Source of the DNA: an uncultured Gammaproteobacteria bacterium
GTDB taxonomy: Bacteria > Pseudomonadota > Gammaproteobacteria > Pseudomonadales > Pseudohongiellaceae
Reading direction: 5' to 3'
NCBI GenBank assembly: GCA_913060495.1
Contig: CAJXRP010000006.1
Location: 124,001-188,000, forward strand
DNA length: 64,000 nt
The position numbers were made by a program, and so were the translations under genes. The notes beneath the pieces were generated by a model. It ran no database searches. It saw only the letters and a list, made by a program, of their open reading frames with translations, and was not told the DNA's origin. Positions 38,363 through 48,375 of the stretch are shown one piece after another. How positions within the stretch are numbered: position 1 is the stretch's first letter; each line of letters begins with the position of its first letter.

Positions 38363-39046
38363 CTAGACAGCGAGGTAGTATTCGATCTTAAGTTTGTTGA
38401 TCTCGATTACGTCGTGATTGTTCAGCTTGACCGCACGTGACCCTATGGTCTCCCCGTTGATTGTTAGCAAGCTGTTGTTACTTTCCTGATCCAAATTAAC
38501 AATGAAGTGGCCATCTGGACGCTTATTGATCTGAACGATTTCCGCGCCGGACTTGCCGAGTTTTACCGAAGGTTTCTGTAGCGCCAATTCCTTGCCTGCG
38601 CCTTTACCATTTAGAATTTGCAATTTTGCGGCACTTAGATCTGCTGCCCCGTTGCCGGGCATGTTGATTGGCTCGTTCAGGTTTGTGCTGGGGGAGGTGT
38701 TCACTCCGGGTTGGCGCCTGATAAGAACAGTCTTGTCATCATCGCTAGCCGAACTGGATTCATTCATATAACGCAGTTCATGCTTACCAATCACGATCAC
38801 ATCGCCGTGCTTAAGTGGGTGCTTGGTAATCGCTTGCCCATTTACATAGGTACCGTTCGTACTGTCCAAATCTTCCAAAAAAGAATCGTCAAAAATAGTA
38901 AGAAGTTTGGCGTGATGACCGCTGACGGCAAGATTCTCAATGCGAATATCATTATCATCCTTGCGGCCGATAGTCATAATCTCTTTGTCGAGAACGAAAT
39001 CGTCCAATCGAGTTGAGTTAAAACTGAATTCTAGTTTGCCTGGCAT
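38363..39046 (-). CDS. Protein with two FHA domains
   Basis: FHA domains bind phosphothreonine. The 227 residues have a complete first domain (about 20-92: TIGRKDDNDI, SGHHAKL, DSTNGTYVNG). A less complete second domain lies at about 145-220 (KLGKSG, then NNSLLTINGE). A poorly conserved linker containing TVLIRR joins them. The first domain keeps the GR, S-x-x-H and NG contacts. It is the third gene of a leftward operon after a protein kinase and a PP2C phosphatase, so it is probably a reader or substrate of that kinase. Confidence 0.88.
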   Translation of the reverse strand: MPGKLEFSFNSTRLDDFVLDKEIMTIGRKDDNDIRIENLAVSGHHAKLLTIFDDSFLEDLDSTNGTYVNGQAITKHPLKHGDVIVIGKHELRYMNESSSASDDDKTVLIRRQPGVNTSPSTNLNEPINMPGNGAADLSAAKLQILNGKGAGKELALQKPSVKLGKSGAEIVQINKRPDGHFIVNLDQESNNSLLTINGETIGSRAVKLNNHDVIEINKLKIEYYLAV

Positions 39047-39087
39047 GATGATTCCTATCCTCTGGTATTCTTGAGTCTATTCTCCTG

Positions 39088-39849
39088 CTAGGTCTGCATG
39101 AGAATGACAGAAATATTGTCTTTGCCGCCGTTTCGGTTTGCTAGTGCAATCAACTTCTCGGCGGCCATATCTAGGTCGGTAATATTTTCATCGATGGTTT
39201 CTGCTATCTGCCAATCAGAAACCATATCGGTTAAACCATCTGAACAAAGCAGCAATAGATCGTAGGGCTGCAGTGCTTCTTCTGCGGTGTCGACGTCAAC
39301 TTCTAACCGCGTTCCCATGGCCCTAGTGACTACGTTTCCGACGTTTGCACCTTGCGCCTCTCTCTCGGTGTAAAAACCCCGATCTATTAGATCCTGAACT
39401 AAGCTATGATCTTTCGTTAGCCGCTTCACAATACGATTGCGATAGAGATAGAGCCTAGAGTCGCCTACGTGGCCGAAATATACCTGAGACCCAACGACCA
39501 TGGTGACAACTATTGTTGTCCCCATACCCTTGTAGGCTTCTTCCGCTTCTTGGGCGCGGAATATCTCTTCATTGCTTGAAGAAATTGTATTGGAGACAAA
39601 TTCCAATAACTGAGAACCAGTTATCGATACAGAAGTTTCCTGCAAAGCGAATTTTTGCAGCTTTTCTAACACGAACTTGACGGTCATTTGAGATGCGACC
39701 TCGCCAGCCTTATGCCCGCCCATGCCATCGGCAAGGACCGCTATGCCGAGTTCTTGGTCGAAGCCAATGTAATCCTGGTTATATTCACGGCGCAATCCTG
39801 TGTCCATGTCTCCAGAGATTTTTAGTAGTGACTGTGCTTCCGGCATCAA
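39088..39849 (-). CDS. PP2C-type serine/threonine protein phosphatase
   Basis: The 253 residues carry the PP2C metal-site motifs in order: REYNQDY near residue 23, VLADGMGGHKAGE near 36, GHVGDSRLYLY near 125, LCSDGLTDMV near 198 and KDNISVILM at the end. This is a soluble, Stp1/PppA-like enzyme that removes phosphate from Ser/Thr. Its ATG overlaps the stop of the kinase gene by four bases, so kinase and phosphatase are made together and probably oppose each other. Confidence 0.93.
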   Translation of the reverse strand: MMPEAQSLLKISGDMDTGLRREYNQDYIGFDQELGIAVLADGMGGHKAGEVASQMTVKFVLEKLQKFALQETSVSITGSQLLEFVSNTISSSNEEIFRAQEAEEAYKGMGTTIVVTMVVGSQVYFGHVGDSRLYLYRNRIVKRLTKDHSLVQDLIDRGFYTEREAQGANVGNVVTRAMGTRLEVDVDTAEEALQPYDLLLLCSDGLTDMVSDWQIAETIDENITDLDMAAEKLIALANRNGGKDNISVILMQT

Positions 39850-41657
39850 TTTGTCCTGAGTTCTGCTATCTGATTAACCAGTAAATTGTAAACTTCGGGC
39901 AGGCTCTGGTTAATTTTTTCCTGCCCATCAAAAAGATACAGATATTGTACAAAAATCAGCAACAACAGTCCGAATAAAAACCCCATTCGAGCACTTATCG
40001 GCGATTTATTCTCGTTTATGGAAGTTACAGGCGCAGCTTTCTGCCGATCAGTAGCGCGATCTTTTCTTGCGGAACCCTTTCTCGTTCGGGTAGGACCTTT
40101 GTCCGTAAAGGTTTTGTGATGCTTGTTCTGGATATGCTGTTGGAATAATTCGATAGCTCTGTGCAAGCTGTCGCTTTCTCGATTTTCAGGAATGGTCGAT
40201 ATCATGTTGGCGATGAGTTGCTGGATATCATTCGGTAGCTTGCTGAACGATTTTCTCACCACAAAGCTAGTGTCTTGGCTTCTGCTGGGAAGAGAGCCGG
40301 TGAAAAGCTGATAGAGGATAACGCCGGTTGCATAGATATCTGCCGCTTTGCTGCGCGGTTCGCCTTCAAGACGATAGAATTTTGCATTTTCTACTAGCGT
40401 CAGATCTTCCTCTGTGGAGAAGTCGGTAAGCTTAACGTGACCGTCGGGAGTAAACAGTATGTTGGTAGGGCGTAGATGGCCATGCACGATCCGGTTGTTA
40501 TGGGCAAAGATCATCGCCTGGCAAATTTGCGAGGCGATCTTTAGGATCTCCTGCCAGCTAAGCTGAAAAGCTAGTTTATCGTTCAGCGTGCCGCCACTGA
40601 GATATTCTTGTACCAGTATAAAATGCCTATCGTTGCGTGAAGTGCCATGGGTCTTAACAATATTTTCATGTTCTAAGGAGGCGAGCAGATTGCTTGCCTC
40701 AAAACCTGCGCTTGAACTCACCTTCTTCTTGATGATGAGTAGGTTGTTGCGATCCTTTTGCTGGTACAGGTAGACGGAACCTAATTTATCTTCGCGCAGA
40801 ATATCCAGCAGCAGGAATTTGGATTTGATTTTGGTGATTCCCTGCTCGGCTCGAAGGCGCTGTCCTTCGTCTAAGTGAGAGCCTTGTGAAATTGCTAGCA
40901 GATCATTCTTTAGTTGCTCGGCAGATTGCGGACGCTGTTCGGGGTCCTGATTCAGGCAGCATAGAATTAGCTTGTTCAATTCTGCTTCGATCTCAGTGTT
41001 CAGGCGAAACGGCTCAGGGAAGACCCCGGTTGGAATCTTGCCTGTAAACAGCTCGTACATCACCACGCCTACCGAATACAGATCGCTCCTTTCCGTGACG
41101 TTCTCAGAGGATTCACGCTGCTCCGGAGACATGTAGTTATAGGTTCCCATCACAGTGCCAGTTGTGGTTTGGTTGCTTGGCTCCTGCTTTTCCTCGTAGA
41201 ACTGGGCAATACCGAAGTCGAGGATTTTTACATTGCCGTTATCATCGATCAGGATGTTTTCCGGCTTAATGTCGCGATGGATTACATTGTTCTGATGGGC
41301 ATAGGCGAGCGCCTTCAGCAGCTGGATTATGATGTCGATCTTGTCCGTATGGGAGATCTGATTGATCTTAAAAGCAGTGCCCAGATCGAGGCCTTCCACG
41401 TACTCCATCACGAAATAGGGCATCTCATCGGCGGTAATTCCGCGGTCTATCACATGGATTATGTTCGGATGAGTCAATCTGGCGATAATGTAGGATTCGC
41501 GGTCGAAGCGGTGTCTCGCCTCTTTGTCGCGGCTTAGGTCGTTTATTAACAGCTTGATTGCTACCGGTCGCTGTAGAGACTCCTGAATGCCTCTATAGAC
41601 ATACGCCATGCCGCCTTCGCCGATTTTCAGTAGCTTTGAATATCCATCTAATTGCAT
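39846..41657 (-). CDS. Membrane Ser/Thr kinase with a second degenerate kinase domain
   Basis: The 603 residues contain two Hanks-type kinase domains. The first (about 6-260) is intact: GEGGMAYVYRG glycine loop, Lys 35 in VAIKLL, HRDIKPEN with catalytic Asp 129, and DFG at 147-149. The second (about 278-510) has lost the glycine loop; HGHLRPTN at 392-399 replaces the HRD-type catalytic loop (His instead of Asp), and DFS replaces DFG at 412-414, so it should be a pseudokinase. A basic linker and one membrane helix (about 558-575) follow, leaving a short periplasmic tail. It is the first gene of kinase-phosphatase-FHA. Targets are unknown. Confidence 0.92.
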   Translation of the reverse strand: MQLDGYSKLLKIGEGGMAYVYRGIQESLQRPVAIKLLINDLSRDKEARHRFDRESYIIARLTHPNIIHVIDRGITADEMPYFVMEYVEGLDLGTAFKINQISHTDKIDIIIQLLKALAYAHQNNVIHRDIKPENILIDDNGNVKILDFGIAQFYEEKQEPSNQTTTGTVMGTYNYMSPEQRESSENVTERSDLYSVGVVMYELFTGKIPTGVFPEPFRLNTEIEAELNKLILCCLNQDPEQRPQSAEQLKNDLLAISQGSHLDEGQRLRAEQGITKIKSKFLLLDILREDKLGSVYLYQQKDRNNLLIIKKKVSSSAGFEASNLLASLEHENIVKTHGTSRNDRHFILVQEYLSGGTLNDKLAFQLSWQEILKIASQICQAMIFAHNNRIVHGHLRPTNILFTPDGHVKLTDFSTEEDLTLVENAKFYRLEGEPRSKAADIYATGVILYQLFTGSLPSRSQDTSFVVRKSFSKLPNDIQQLIANMISTIPENRESDSLHRAIELFQQHIQNKHHKTFTDKGPTRTRKGSARKDRATDRQKAAPVTSINENKSPISARMGFLFGLLLLIFVQYLYLFDGQEKINQSLPEVYNLLVNQIAELRTN

Positions 41658-41804
41658 CAGTTTTCCTGCATTTTCTGACTACATGCACTTGCTTTGTGTG
41701 TGATCTCTAGCCTAATGAGGGTGGGCTCTTGAAAATGTGATATTCTTCGCAAAATCACGGTGTTAGGAAGCCAGTCCGAGACCGCGAGCAAGGAATCTAG
41801 AGAG

Positions 41805-42917
41805 ATGAAAACACCAAGCTTCGCTATTTCTGCTTTTGCAGTCGTTCTGGTCTTGTACCTCTTGATCGTGGGCGAGGCATTGTTGCTCCCGCTGGTTATC
41901 GCCATCGCCCTGTGGTATCTGATTAATACACTCGCGGCCGCATTCGCAAAAATTCATATTGGTGAGTTTCAGTTTCCCAGTATTGTTTGCCGACTGGCAT
42001 CCATTTTCACATTTATGTTGTTGATTTGGGGGCTTATAAATTTCCTAGGCGGGCGTGCGGATGATGTGATGCAGGTCATTCCAGTCTATCAAGAGAACCT
42101 CACGGTGCGGTTCCAGAACCTTCCCTTGGTGGTCGTATCTGCTTTTCAGGATCAATTGATAACCGATTGGATAGATTTGCCAGCCTACGCGACTTCTGTA
42201 GCCTCGTCTTTTGCGGGTATCTTGGCGAGTGGCGGCCTGATCATGATCTATGTGTTATTTCTATTCCTGGAGCAGGGCAATTTCGATGAGAAGATTTCTG
42301 CGTTGTTTCGCAGTGCCGGGTCTGAGAGCGATGTGCGTAAGATTATCAGCAGGATTCGTAACGACATTCAGAAATACATCAGCATCAAGATGTTCACCAG
42401 TTCTATGACCGGCTTGCTTAGCTACATTTTTCTGCGCATCGTAGAGGTTGATTTCGCGGGAGTCTGGGGTCTGCTTATCTTCTTATTAAATTTCATCCCG
42501 ACGGTTGGCTCCATAATCGCCACCATCTTCCCGGCCATGATTGCCCTCGCGCAATCCGATGGCTATACCTTGTTTGTTCTGGTTCTAGTGGGGATCGGAG
42601 TCCTGCAGATCTGCATCGGGAATATTCTCGAGCCGCGACTGATGGGTAACTCATTTAATCTCAGCCCCATTGTCATCCTGCTCAATTTGGGGTTGTGGCA
42701 GTACATCTGGGGTATTCCTGGTATGTTTCTCTGTGTTCCCTTCCTGATAATCCTAACGATTATTCTTAGCCATTTTCCACAAACCCGGCCAATCGCCATT
42801 ATTCTTTCTAGTGATGGCAGATTGCGAGTTCCCGCTGACGCCGTTTTCGAGCAATTTCCTATCAGTTCCGACGGCCACGGCCTTTTGCCTCCTAGTCAGG
42901 ATAGTGACAAAGACTGA
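41805..42917 (+). CDS. AI-2E family permease
   Basis: This family (PerM/YdiK/TqsA type) has about eight membrane segments. The 370 residues include the paired N-terminal helices, a soluble middle region, and the signature SIIATIFPAMIALAQ and GNILEPRLMGNSFNLSPIVI near residues 250-300. Substrates vary, from autoinducer 2 to sodium/proton exchange, and cannot be predicted. ATG 41805 starts directly before the first membrane segment; a GTG at 41760 would add 15 hydrophilic residues. It is divergent from the kinase operon. Confidence 0.85.
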   Translation: MKTPSFAISAFAVVLVLYLLIVGEALLLPLVIAIALWYLINTLAAAFAKIHIGEFQFPSIVCRLASIFTFMLLIWGLINFLGGRADDVMQVIPVYQENLTVRFQNLPLVVVSAFQDQLITDWIDLPAYATSVASSFAGILASGGLIMIYVLFLFLEQGNFDEKISALFRSAGSESDVRKIISRIRNDIQKYISIKMFTSSMTGLLSYIFLRIVEVDFAGVWGLLIFLLNFIPTVGSIIATIFPAMIALAQSDGYTLFVLVLVGIGVLQICIGNILEPRLMGNSFNLSPIVILLNLGLWQYIWGIPGMFLCVPFLIILTIILSHFPQTRPIAIILSSDGRLRVPADAVFEQFPISSDGHGLLPPSQDSDKD

Positions 42918-42969
42918 GTTTTAGTGTTGCCCTAAATTGCCAGCATAAGCGAAAAAACCCTGCAATATC

Positions 42970-42989
42970 CGCGTATTACGCGCTATAAT
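42970..42989 (+). promoter_or_regulatory. alaS promoter -10 with adjoining palindrome
   Basis: A perfect TATAAT at 42984-42989 lies 99 bases before alaS. Directly upstream, CGCGTA-T-TACGCG (42970-42982) is a perfect 13-base inverted repeat filling the spacer. The -35 is weak (TGCAAT region). In E. coli AlaRS represses its own gene by binding a palindrome at its promoter; whether this repeat plays that part is inference. Confidence 0.55.
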
Positions 42990-43042
42990 TCTCTGCTTTT
43001 TTACTATTAGCGAGCCTCTCACAGGGTTCGGTCCGAAATTCG

Positions 43043-43076
43043 GATTCAACTAATAGATTCAACTAATAGATTCAAC
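43043..43076 (+). repeat. Short direct repeats in the alaS leader
   Basis: GATTCAACTAATA occurs at 43043-43055 and 43056-43068 with no gap, and a partial third copy GATTCAAC at 43069-43076. Directly after, a six-codon frame (ATG 43078 to TAG 43098) overlaps the alaS start. Confidence 0.85.
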
Positions 43077-43087
43077 CATGAGACTCA

Positions 43088-45688
43088 ATGATGACTAGCG
43101 CTGAGATTAGACAGAAGTTTTTGGACTTTTTTGCCAGCAGGGGACACCAAATTGTTCCAAGCAGCTCGCTTGTGCCAGGCAATGATCCAACACTGCTGTT
43201 TACCAATGCAGGAATGGTGCAATTTAAGGATACCTTCCTAGGAGATGAGCAGCGCGACTACAACCGTGCGACTAGTTCGCAGCGCTGCGTCCGTGCCGGC
43301 GGCAAACACAATGACTTGGAGAACGTGGGCTATACAGCTAGACACCACACATTCTTCGAGATGCTAGGCAATTTCTCCTTCGGCGATTACTTTAAGCGTG
43401 AAGCCATTAAATACGCTTGGGAATTCCTAACAGTTGAATTGGGACTACCTGCAGACAAGCTTTGGGTTACTGTATTTAAAGACGATGCTGAGGCCGAAGC
43501 AATTTGGCTTGAGGAAATGAAGATCGATCCAAATCGGTTTTCGCGTTTAGGTGAGAAAGACAATTTTTGGGCTATGGGTGACACTGGTCCCTGTGGGCCC
43601 TGTTCAGAAATATTTTATGACCACGGCGCTGATGTCCCAGGTGGCCCGCCAGGAAGTCCAGATGAAGATGGCGATCGCTACATAGAGATCTGGAATCTGG
43701 TATTCATGCAGTACGAGAGAAAAGCAGATGGTTCGCTGACACCGTTACCGAAGCCTTCGGTTGATACTGGCGCGGGCCTCGAGCGTGTGGCAGCTGTTAT
43801 GCAGAATGTGCACAGCAATTATGAGATTGATCTGTTTCAGGATTTGTTAAAAGCGATTTCCTCCATCACTGGAGTGAGTGATCTAAACAATAATTCTCTA
43901 AAAGTTATAGCAGACCATATACGGTCTTGCTCCTTCCTTGTTGTGGATGGTGTGCTTCCTTCGAATGAGGGTAGAGGCTATGTGCTGCGCAGGATTGTTC
44001 GACGCGCAGTTCGACATGGTTATCAACTCGGAGTGAAGGATGTTTTCTTTTACAAGATCGTTGCCGCCTTGGTTGAGGTCATGGGGGAAGCGTACCCTGA
44101 GCTAGCGCAGAAACAACAATTTGTTGAGAAAGCATTAAAAGACGAAGAGGAGCAATTTGCTCGGACTCTCGAGAACGGCATGTCCATACTAGAGAAAGCA
44201 ATTGCGAGCCTAGATGGCAAGATCATCTCCGGCGAGACTGTGTTTCGTCTGTACGACACCTACGGCTTTCCAGTTGACCTTACTGCGGATGTTGCGCGAG
44301 AACACGAACTCACACTCGACATGGATGGCTTCGAAGCTGCCATGGAAGTGCAGAAGAATCAGGCGCGCGCCGCCAGTAATTTTGGCTCGGTTGCAAAGCT
44401 GGAGATTGCCAATGGTGAGGCTACCGATTTCATTGGTTATGAAAACCTGCAAGGTACATCGAAGTTATTAGCCATTTTCGCCGACTCGAAAGAAATACAG
44501 AGTGCGAATGAGGGCGATGAGGTGCTATTGCTTCTCGATAGCACGCCGTTCTATGGAGAATCCGGTGGTCAGGTTGGCGACACGGGTTTGCTCGCTAGTG
44601 AAAACGCATCATTCGAAGTTTTGGATACACAGAAGCAAGGCAATGCCTTCGTGCATCGAGGTATATTACGCAGCGGTTCACTGAGCGTAGGCGAGCAGCT
44701 TACAGCACAAGTGGCGGCCGATGCCCGTGCGGCCATCACTTTAAATCACAGTGCCACGCATCTAATGAACGCCGCGCTAAGAAGCGTGCTTGGCGATCAT
44801 GTTTTACAGAAGGGCTCACTCGTTGATGCCGATAGACTGCGTTTTGATTTTTCCCATACCGCACAAGTTTCAGCAAAGGAGCTAAAGGGTATTGAGAATC
44901 AGGTGAACGAAGAAATACTTAAAAACTCCTCTGTAGACAAAGAAGTGCTGCCTATAGAGAAGGCGCAGGAGAAGGGCGCGCTTGCATTGTTTGGTGAGAA
45001 ATACGGAGACGAAGTCCGAGTCGTCACTATGGGAGGAGAGTACTCTGTTGAATTCTGTGGCGGCACTCATGTACAGCGTACCGGTGATATTGGCTTGTTT
45101 AAGATCGTCTCTGAATCAGGCATCTCCTCTGGAGTGCGTCGCATTGAGGCAGTCACAGGCAAGGGTGCTCTAGCACTCATCGAGAAAGAAGAGCAGACGC
45201 TACGAAACATCTGTGAGATTGTGAAATCGAATAGCGACGATGTGCTCGACAAGGTGCAGGCGCTTGCAAGCAATACCAAGTCTTTGGAAAAACAACTCGA
45301 GCAATTGAAGTCGAAGATGGCCTCGAGCGCGGGGAGCGATCTTGCTTCTCAGGCTGAGGAAATAGCGGGTGTTAAGGTGCTAGTGGCTGTGGTTGAGGGT
45401 TTTAATCCGAAGACACTGCGTGACACCGCAGATCAATTAAAGAATAAGTTAGGAAGCGCTGTTGTCGTCTTGATGAGCGGAGCGGAAGGCAAGGTCAGCA
45501 TCGTTGCAGGCGTTAGTAAAGACCTAGTGGGCAAGGTTAAGGCAGGTGATCTAGCTAACATGGTTGCCGTGCAGGTTGGTGGCAAGGGCGGAGGTCGTCC
45601 CGATATGGCTATGGCAGGCGGCAGCGATATTTCTGCTATACCTGCGGCAGCGGCGAGCATCAAGCCGTGGTTAGAGGAAAGATTGTAG
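43088..45688 (+). CDS. alaS: Alanine-tRNA ligase
   Basis: AlaRS charges tRNA-Ala and edits mischarged Ser and Gly. The 866 residues have the class II catalytic core from the start ([44 protein letters not shown]), the tRNA-recognition domain, the editing site ([13 protein letters not shown] near residue 555 and [13 protein letters not shown] near 658), and a C-terminal C-Ala domain ending [18 protein letters not shown]. It precedes lysC and csrA as in Pseudomonas. Confidence 0.98.
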   Translation: MMTSAEIRQKFLDFFASRGHQIVPSSSLVPGNDPTLLFTNAGMVQFKDTFLGDEQRDYNRATSSQRCVRAGGKHNDLENVGYTARHHTFFEMLGNFSFGDYFKREAIKYAWEFLTVELGLPADKLWVTVFKDDAEAEAIWLEEMKIDPNRFSRLGEKDNFWAMGDTGPCGPCSEIFYDHGADVPGGPPGSPDEDGDRYIEIWNLVFMQYERKADGSLTPLPKPSVDTGAGLERVAAVMQNVHSNYEIDLFQDLLKAISSITGVSDLNNNSLKVIADHIRSCSFLVVDGVLPSNEGRGYVLRRIVRRAVRHGYQLGVKDVFFYKIVAALVEVMGEAYPELAQKQQFVEKALKDEEEQFARTLENGMSILEKAIASLDGKIISGETVFRLYDTYGFPVDLTADVAREHELTLDMDGFEAAMEVQKNQARAASNFGSVAKLEIANGEATDFIGYENLQGTSKLLAIFADSKEIQSANEGDEVLLLLDSTPFYGESGGQVGDTGLLASENASFEVLDTQKQGNAFVHRGILRSGSLSVGEQLTAQVAADARAAITLNHSATHLMNAALRSVLGDHVLQKGSLVDADRLRFDFSHTAQVSAKELKGIENQVNEEILKNSSVDKEVLPIEKAQEKGALALFGEKYGDEVRVVTMGGEYSVEFCGGTHVQRTGDIGLFKIVSESGISSGVRRIEAVTGKGALALIEKEEQTLRNICEIVKSNSDDVLDKVQALASNTKSLEKQLEQLKSKMASSAGSDLASQAEEIAGVKVLVAVVEGFNPKTLRDTADQLKNKLGSAVVVLMSGAEGKVSIVAGVSKDLVGKVKAGDLANMVAVQVGGKGGGRPDMAMAGGSDISAIPAAAASIKPWLEERL

Positions 45689-45755
45689 GACTGCATGCTG
45701 AGCAAATAAGCTCATGATTGTAGGAATATAGAAAAAGCATTGGAATAGTTTAGTT

Positions 45756-47000
45756 ATGGCATTGATTGTTCAAAAATTTGGTGGAACATCCGTTGGCACT
45801 GTCGAGCGAATCGAAGCGGTGGCGGACAAGATCGTTGGCTTTCGTGAACGAGGCGATGATGTTGTTGTCGTCGTGTCTGCTATGAGTGGGGAGACCAACC
45901 GCTTAACAGCACTGGCGAAAGACATCATGGAGTATCCGACTCCGCGCGAGATGGATGTACTTCTGTCTACCGGCGAGCAGGTCACTATCGCTCTGTTAAG
46001 CATGGCGCTGGAGAAACGCGGTTTTGGTGCGCGTTCTTTTACGGGCGGCCAGGTAAAGATCCTAACCTGCGACACTCATATGAAGGCCAGGATTCGTGAG
46101 ATAGATGGCACACGTATTCATGCGCAGTTAGAGCAGGGAAATGTTGTCGTAGTTGCTGGCTTTCAGGGCACCGATGAGCACGGCAATATTACAACGCTCG
46201 GTAGAGGCGGTTCAGATACCACAGCGGTAGCCTTAGCTGCAGCGTTGGATGCGGACGAGTGCCAAATTTATACAGACGTAAAGGGCGTGTATACGACTGA
46301 CCCGAGAGTTGTAGAAGATGCTAGATTGCTTAGCAGTATCACTTTCGAAGAGATGCTGGAGCTAGCAAGTCTAGGTGCCAAAGTCCTGCAGATTCGCGCA
46401 GTAGAATTTGCGGGTAAGTACAAGGTGCCGCTACGAGTTTTATCAAGTTTTGAAGAGGGTCCAGGTACCCTAATAAGTTTAGAGGGAGACGAAAAAATGG
46501 AAGACCCTACTATTGCAGGAATCGCTTTCGAAAGAGATGAAGCGAAACTTACTATTGCTGGAGTTCCCGATGTGCCAGGTGTTGCCTATCAAGTAATTGG
46601 TCCGGTCAGCGCTGCTGGTATAGAAGTCGACGTGATCGTGCAGAACGCGGCGGAAGATGGAACGAACGATATAACATTTACCGTTAAGCGCGGCGAATGT
46701 GATCGAGCCAAGAAAATTCTCGAAGATCTGAAGGCCTCGCTAAAGGCGCGTGAAGTGTTGGTAGATCGAAAAGTAGGCAAGGTGTCGGTTGTTGGTGTGG
46801 GCATGCGATCACACGCAGGCATCGCTAGTAAGGCATTTAAGGCCTTGGCAGACGAGAGCATTAATATTCAAATCATCACCACTTCAGAGATAAAGATTTC
46901 TGTGGTGATAGAGGAGAAATACCTCGAATTGGCTGTGCGCGCCCTGCATAGCGCCTTCGATCTAGGTGATCCGGACTACAACAAGGAAGATGATTCCTAG
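45756..47000 (+). CDS. lysC: Aspartate kinase
   Basis: LysC makes aspartyl phosphate, the first step to lysine, threonine and methionine; hom and thrC of the same pathway lie at 27334 and 28725. The 414 residues start ALIVQKFGGTSVGTVERI, the kinase signature, followed by FTGGQVKILT and TLGRGGSDTTAVALAAAL. Two ACT domains at about 265-405 give feedback control. No lysine riboswitch is visible in the 67-base gap before it. Confidence 0.97.
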   Translation: MALIVQKFGGTSVGTVERIEAVADKIVGFRERGDDVVVVVSAMSGETNRLTALAKDIMEYPTPREMDVLLSTGEQVTIALLSMALEKRGFGARSFTGGQVKILTCDTHMKARIREIDGTRIHAQLEQGNVVVVAGFQGTDEHGNITTLGRGGSDTTAVALAAALDADECQIYTDVKGVYTTDPRVVEDARLLSSITFEEMLELASLGAKVLQIRAVEFAGKYKVPLRVLSSFEEGPGTLISLEGDEKMEDPTIAGIAFERDEAKLTIAGVPDVPGVAYQVIGPVSAAGIEVDVIVQNAAEDGTNDITFTVKRGECDRAKKILEDLKASLKAREVLVDRKVGKVSVVGVGMRSHAGIASKAFKALADESINIQIITTSEIKISVVIEEKYLELAVRALHSAFDLGDPDYNKEDDS

Positions 47001-47287
47001 CTATTTTCGGGCTACTAAATTCGGCTGAAATTAGTTGGCATAAACCCTACAAAGGCAGATACTGATAGATAGTAAAGCGTTGTTCCACTAGTTTTGCGGG
47101 TTTAGCGCCAACGCCTAGAAGCTATTTTTGGTCGATGGCAATAAAAGAGATCTCGATCAAAGCTCTGTGGAATAGACCGCGATACTCTGGGGTTAGGATG
47201 TATTGCAGTAAGTCGACATGTAGTGACTAGCAGTTCTGCAATAGTAGTTACGGAAAGTACAAAGGAATCAGTTAAAGGAGGATTGCA

Positions 47288-47500
47288 ATGTTAATATTGA
47301 CCCGCCGGATTGGCGAGACATTGATGATCGGAGACGAAGTAACGGTGACCGTCTTGGGAGTTAAGGGAAATCAGGTAAGGATTGGGGTTAATGCTCCAAA
47401 GGATGTGTCGGTGCATCGAGAAGAGATTTATCAACGGATCCAGAAGGAGAAGGAGGGAGATGTTGAGATTGGTGATGTTGATGAAGGCGCTGGGGAATAG
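47288..47500 (+). CDS. csrA: Carbon storage regulator CsrA
   Basis: CsrA/RsmA is a small RNA-binding dimer that represses translation by covering GGA motifs in mRNA leaders. The 70 residues begin [48 protein letters not shown]-like family sequence, including the RNA-contact Arg 44 region (HREEI). AAAGGAGG precedes the ATG closely. The acidic C-terminal tail is longer than in E. coli. The 287-base region after lysC has no gene and probably holds its promoter. Confidence 0.97.
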   Translation: MLILTRRIGETLMIGDEVTVTVLGVKGNQVRIGVNAPKDVSVHREEIYQRIQKEKEGDVEIGDVDEGAGE

Positions 47501-47540
47501 AGTAGTTTGATTTCTAGGGTCTGAACATTGGATTATTGTG

Positions 47541-47565
47541 AAACCAGCTTATGCTGGTTTTTTTT
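47541..47565 (+). terminator. Intrinsic terminator after csrA
   Basis: AACCAGC-TTAT-GCTGGTT is followed by a run of T, 41 bases after the csrA stop. Confidence 0.92.
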
Positions 47566-47622
47566 GGTTCGGGAATTGTGAATTGCGCATTGAAATATTT
47601 GGCGTGTTTAAGCCAAAAGAAT

Positions 47623-48036
47623 CTACTTTTTCGGCGGAATCGAATACGTTCCCACAGAATGGGCAATGGGCCGGTCGTCGCCTTCAGAATAAATCGATAC
47701 CTCACCCACCGCCAATGTTTTGCCCAGTTTGAGTATTTTACAGACGCCCAATATGTCTTTGTCCGCTACAGGTTTGCGTAGGAAGTTGAAGTTCAAGCTG
47801 GTGGTTACAGCTAGTGCAACTAAGCCTATTTCTCTAAGCACGGCCACATAGATGGCACAATCCGCCAGGCTCATCATAGTTGGGCCAGAGACGGTTCCTC
47901 CGGGGCGTAGATCTTCAGCAGTAACTTTACGTCTGACGGTGATGGAGTCTGTGTCGAAAGATTCAAGTACGAAATTTGCTTGGGGGAATTCTTTGGACAA
48001 AAAGGCATCCATTTCTGTTTTGCTAACTTTGGGCAA
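47623..48036 (-). CDS. PaaI-type hotdog thioesterase
   Basis: The 137-residue protein has the single hotdog-fold layout of the PaaI/YdiI group. LRPGGTVSGPTMMSLADCAIYVAVLREIG carries the family turn, with Asp about 61 as catalytic residue, and VTTSLNFNFLRKPV is the following strand. Such enzymes hydrolyse acyl- or aryl-CoA thioesters. It faces csrA convergently. Upstream on its own strand lies the repeat-rich non-coding block. Confidence 0.85.
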   Translation of the reverse strand: MPKVSKTEMDAFLSKEFPQANFVLESFDTDSITVRRKVTAEDLRPGGTVSGPTMMSLADCAIYVAVLREIGLVALAVTTSLNFNFLRKPVADKDILGVCKILKLGKTLAVGEVSIYSEGDDRPIAHSVGTYSIPPKK

Positions 48037-48137
48037 GGTTTGTCTTCCGGTTTTGGTTTTGATTGTGTGGATTTGCTAGTTTGCCAGTTATTGGGAGGTA
48101 ATTCATGGGAGAAACACACGAATTGACCTTTGAGTGC

Positions 48138-48271
48138 TGAAGGCTTCTCTATTAGGGCTTTTTGAGTTGGGCGCTGTGCTTGAATTTGTCTAGAGGGATT
48201 GATTCAGGTTTTGGCTGAGCCAAATTCTTCGCCCTACGGGCGGCCTTTGGCCGTCTGCGACGCTACGCGTC
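48138..48271. repeat. Multi-hairpin intergenic repeat, copy 1
   Basis: It shares a 5' part (TGAAGGCTTCTCT ... TTTTTGAGTTGG ... GCTTGAAT) with copy 2, then an identical 50-base core at 48210-48259. The core folds into three adjoining hairpins: TTGGCTGAGCCAA, CGCCCTACGGGCG and CGGCCTTTGGCCG. A fourth hairpin follows at 48259-48271 (GACGC-TAC-GCGTC). A fifth weak one (CCCCT/AGGGG, 48275-48297) is only in this copy. Confidence 0.9.
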
Positions 48272-48375
48272 TTTCCCCTATACGCCCTTAGCAGGGGATA
48301 CGATACTGATTGGGGCGGGTTACTGGTAGGTTGTTGCTGATGTTGGGCCGTGCGATTGGGTTGACGTTTTGAGGG

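Noticed and set aside
45689-45755. Possible lysine riboswitch before lysC
   Set aside because: The gap is only 67 bases, too short for the aptamer, and has no matching core.
47001-47287. Search for tRNA genes around csrA, where some gammaproteobacteria have tRNA-Ser/Arg
   Set aside because: No cloverleaf or TTCGA-type arm was found on either side of csrA.
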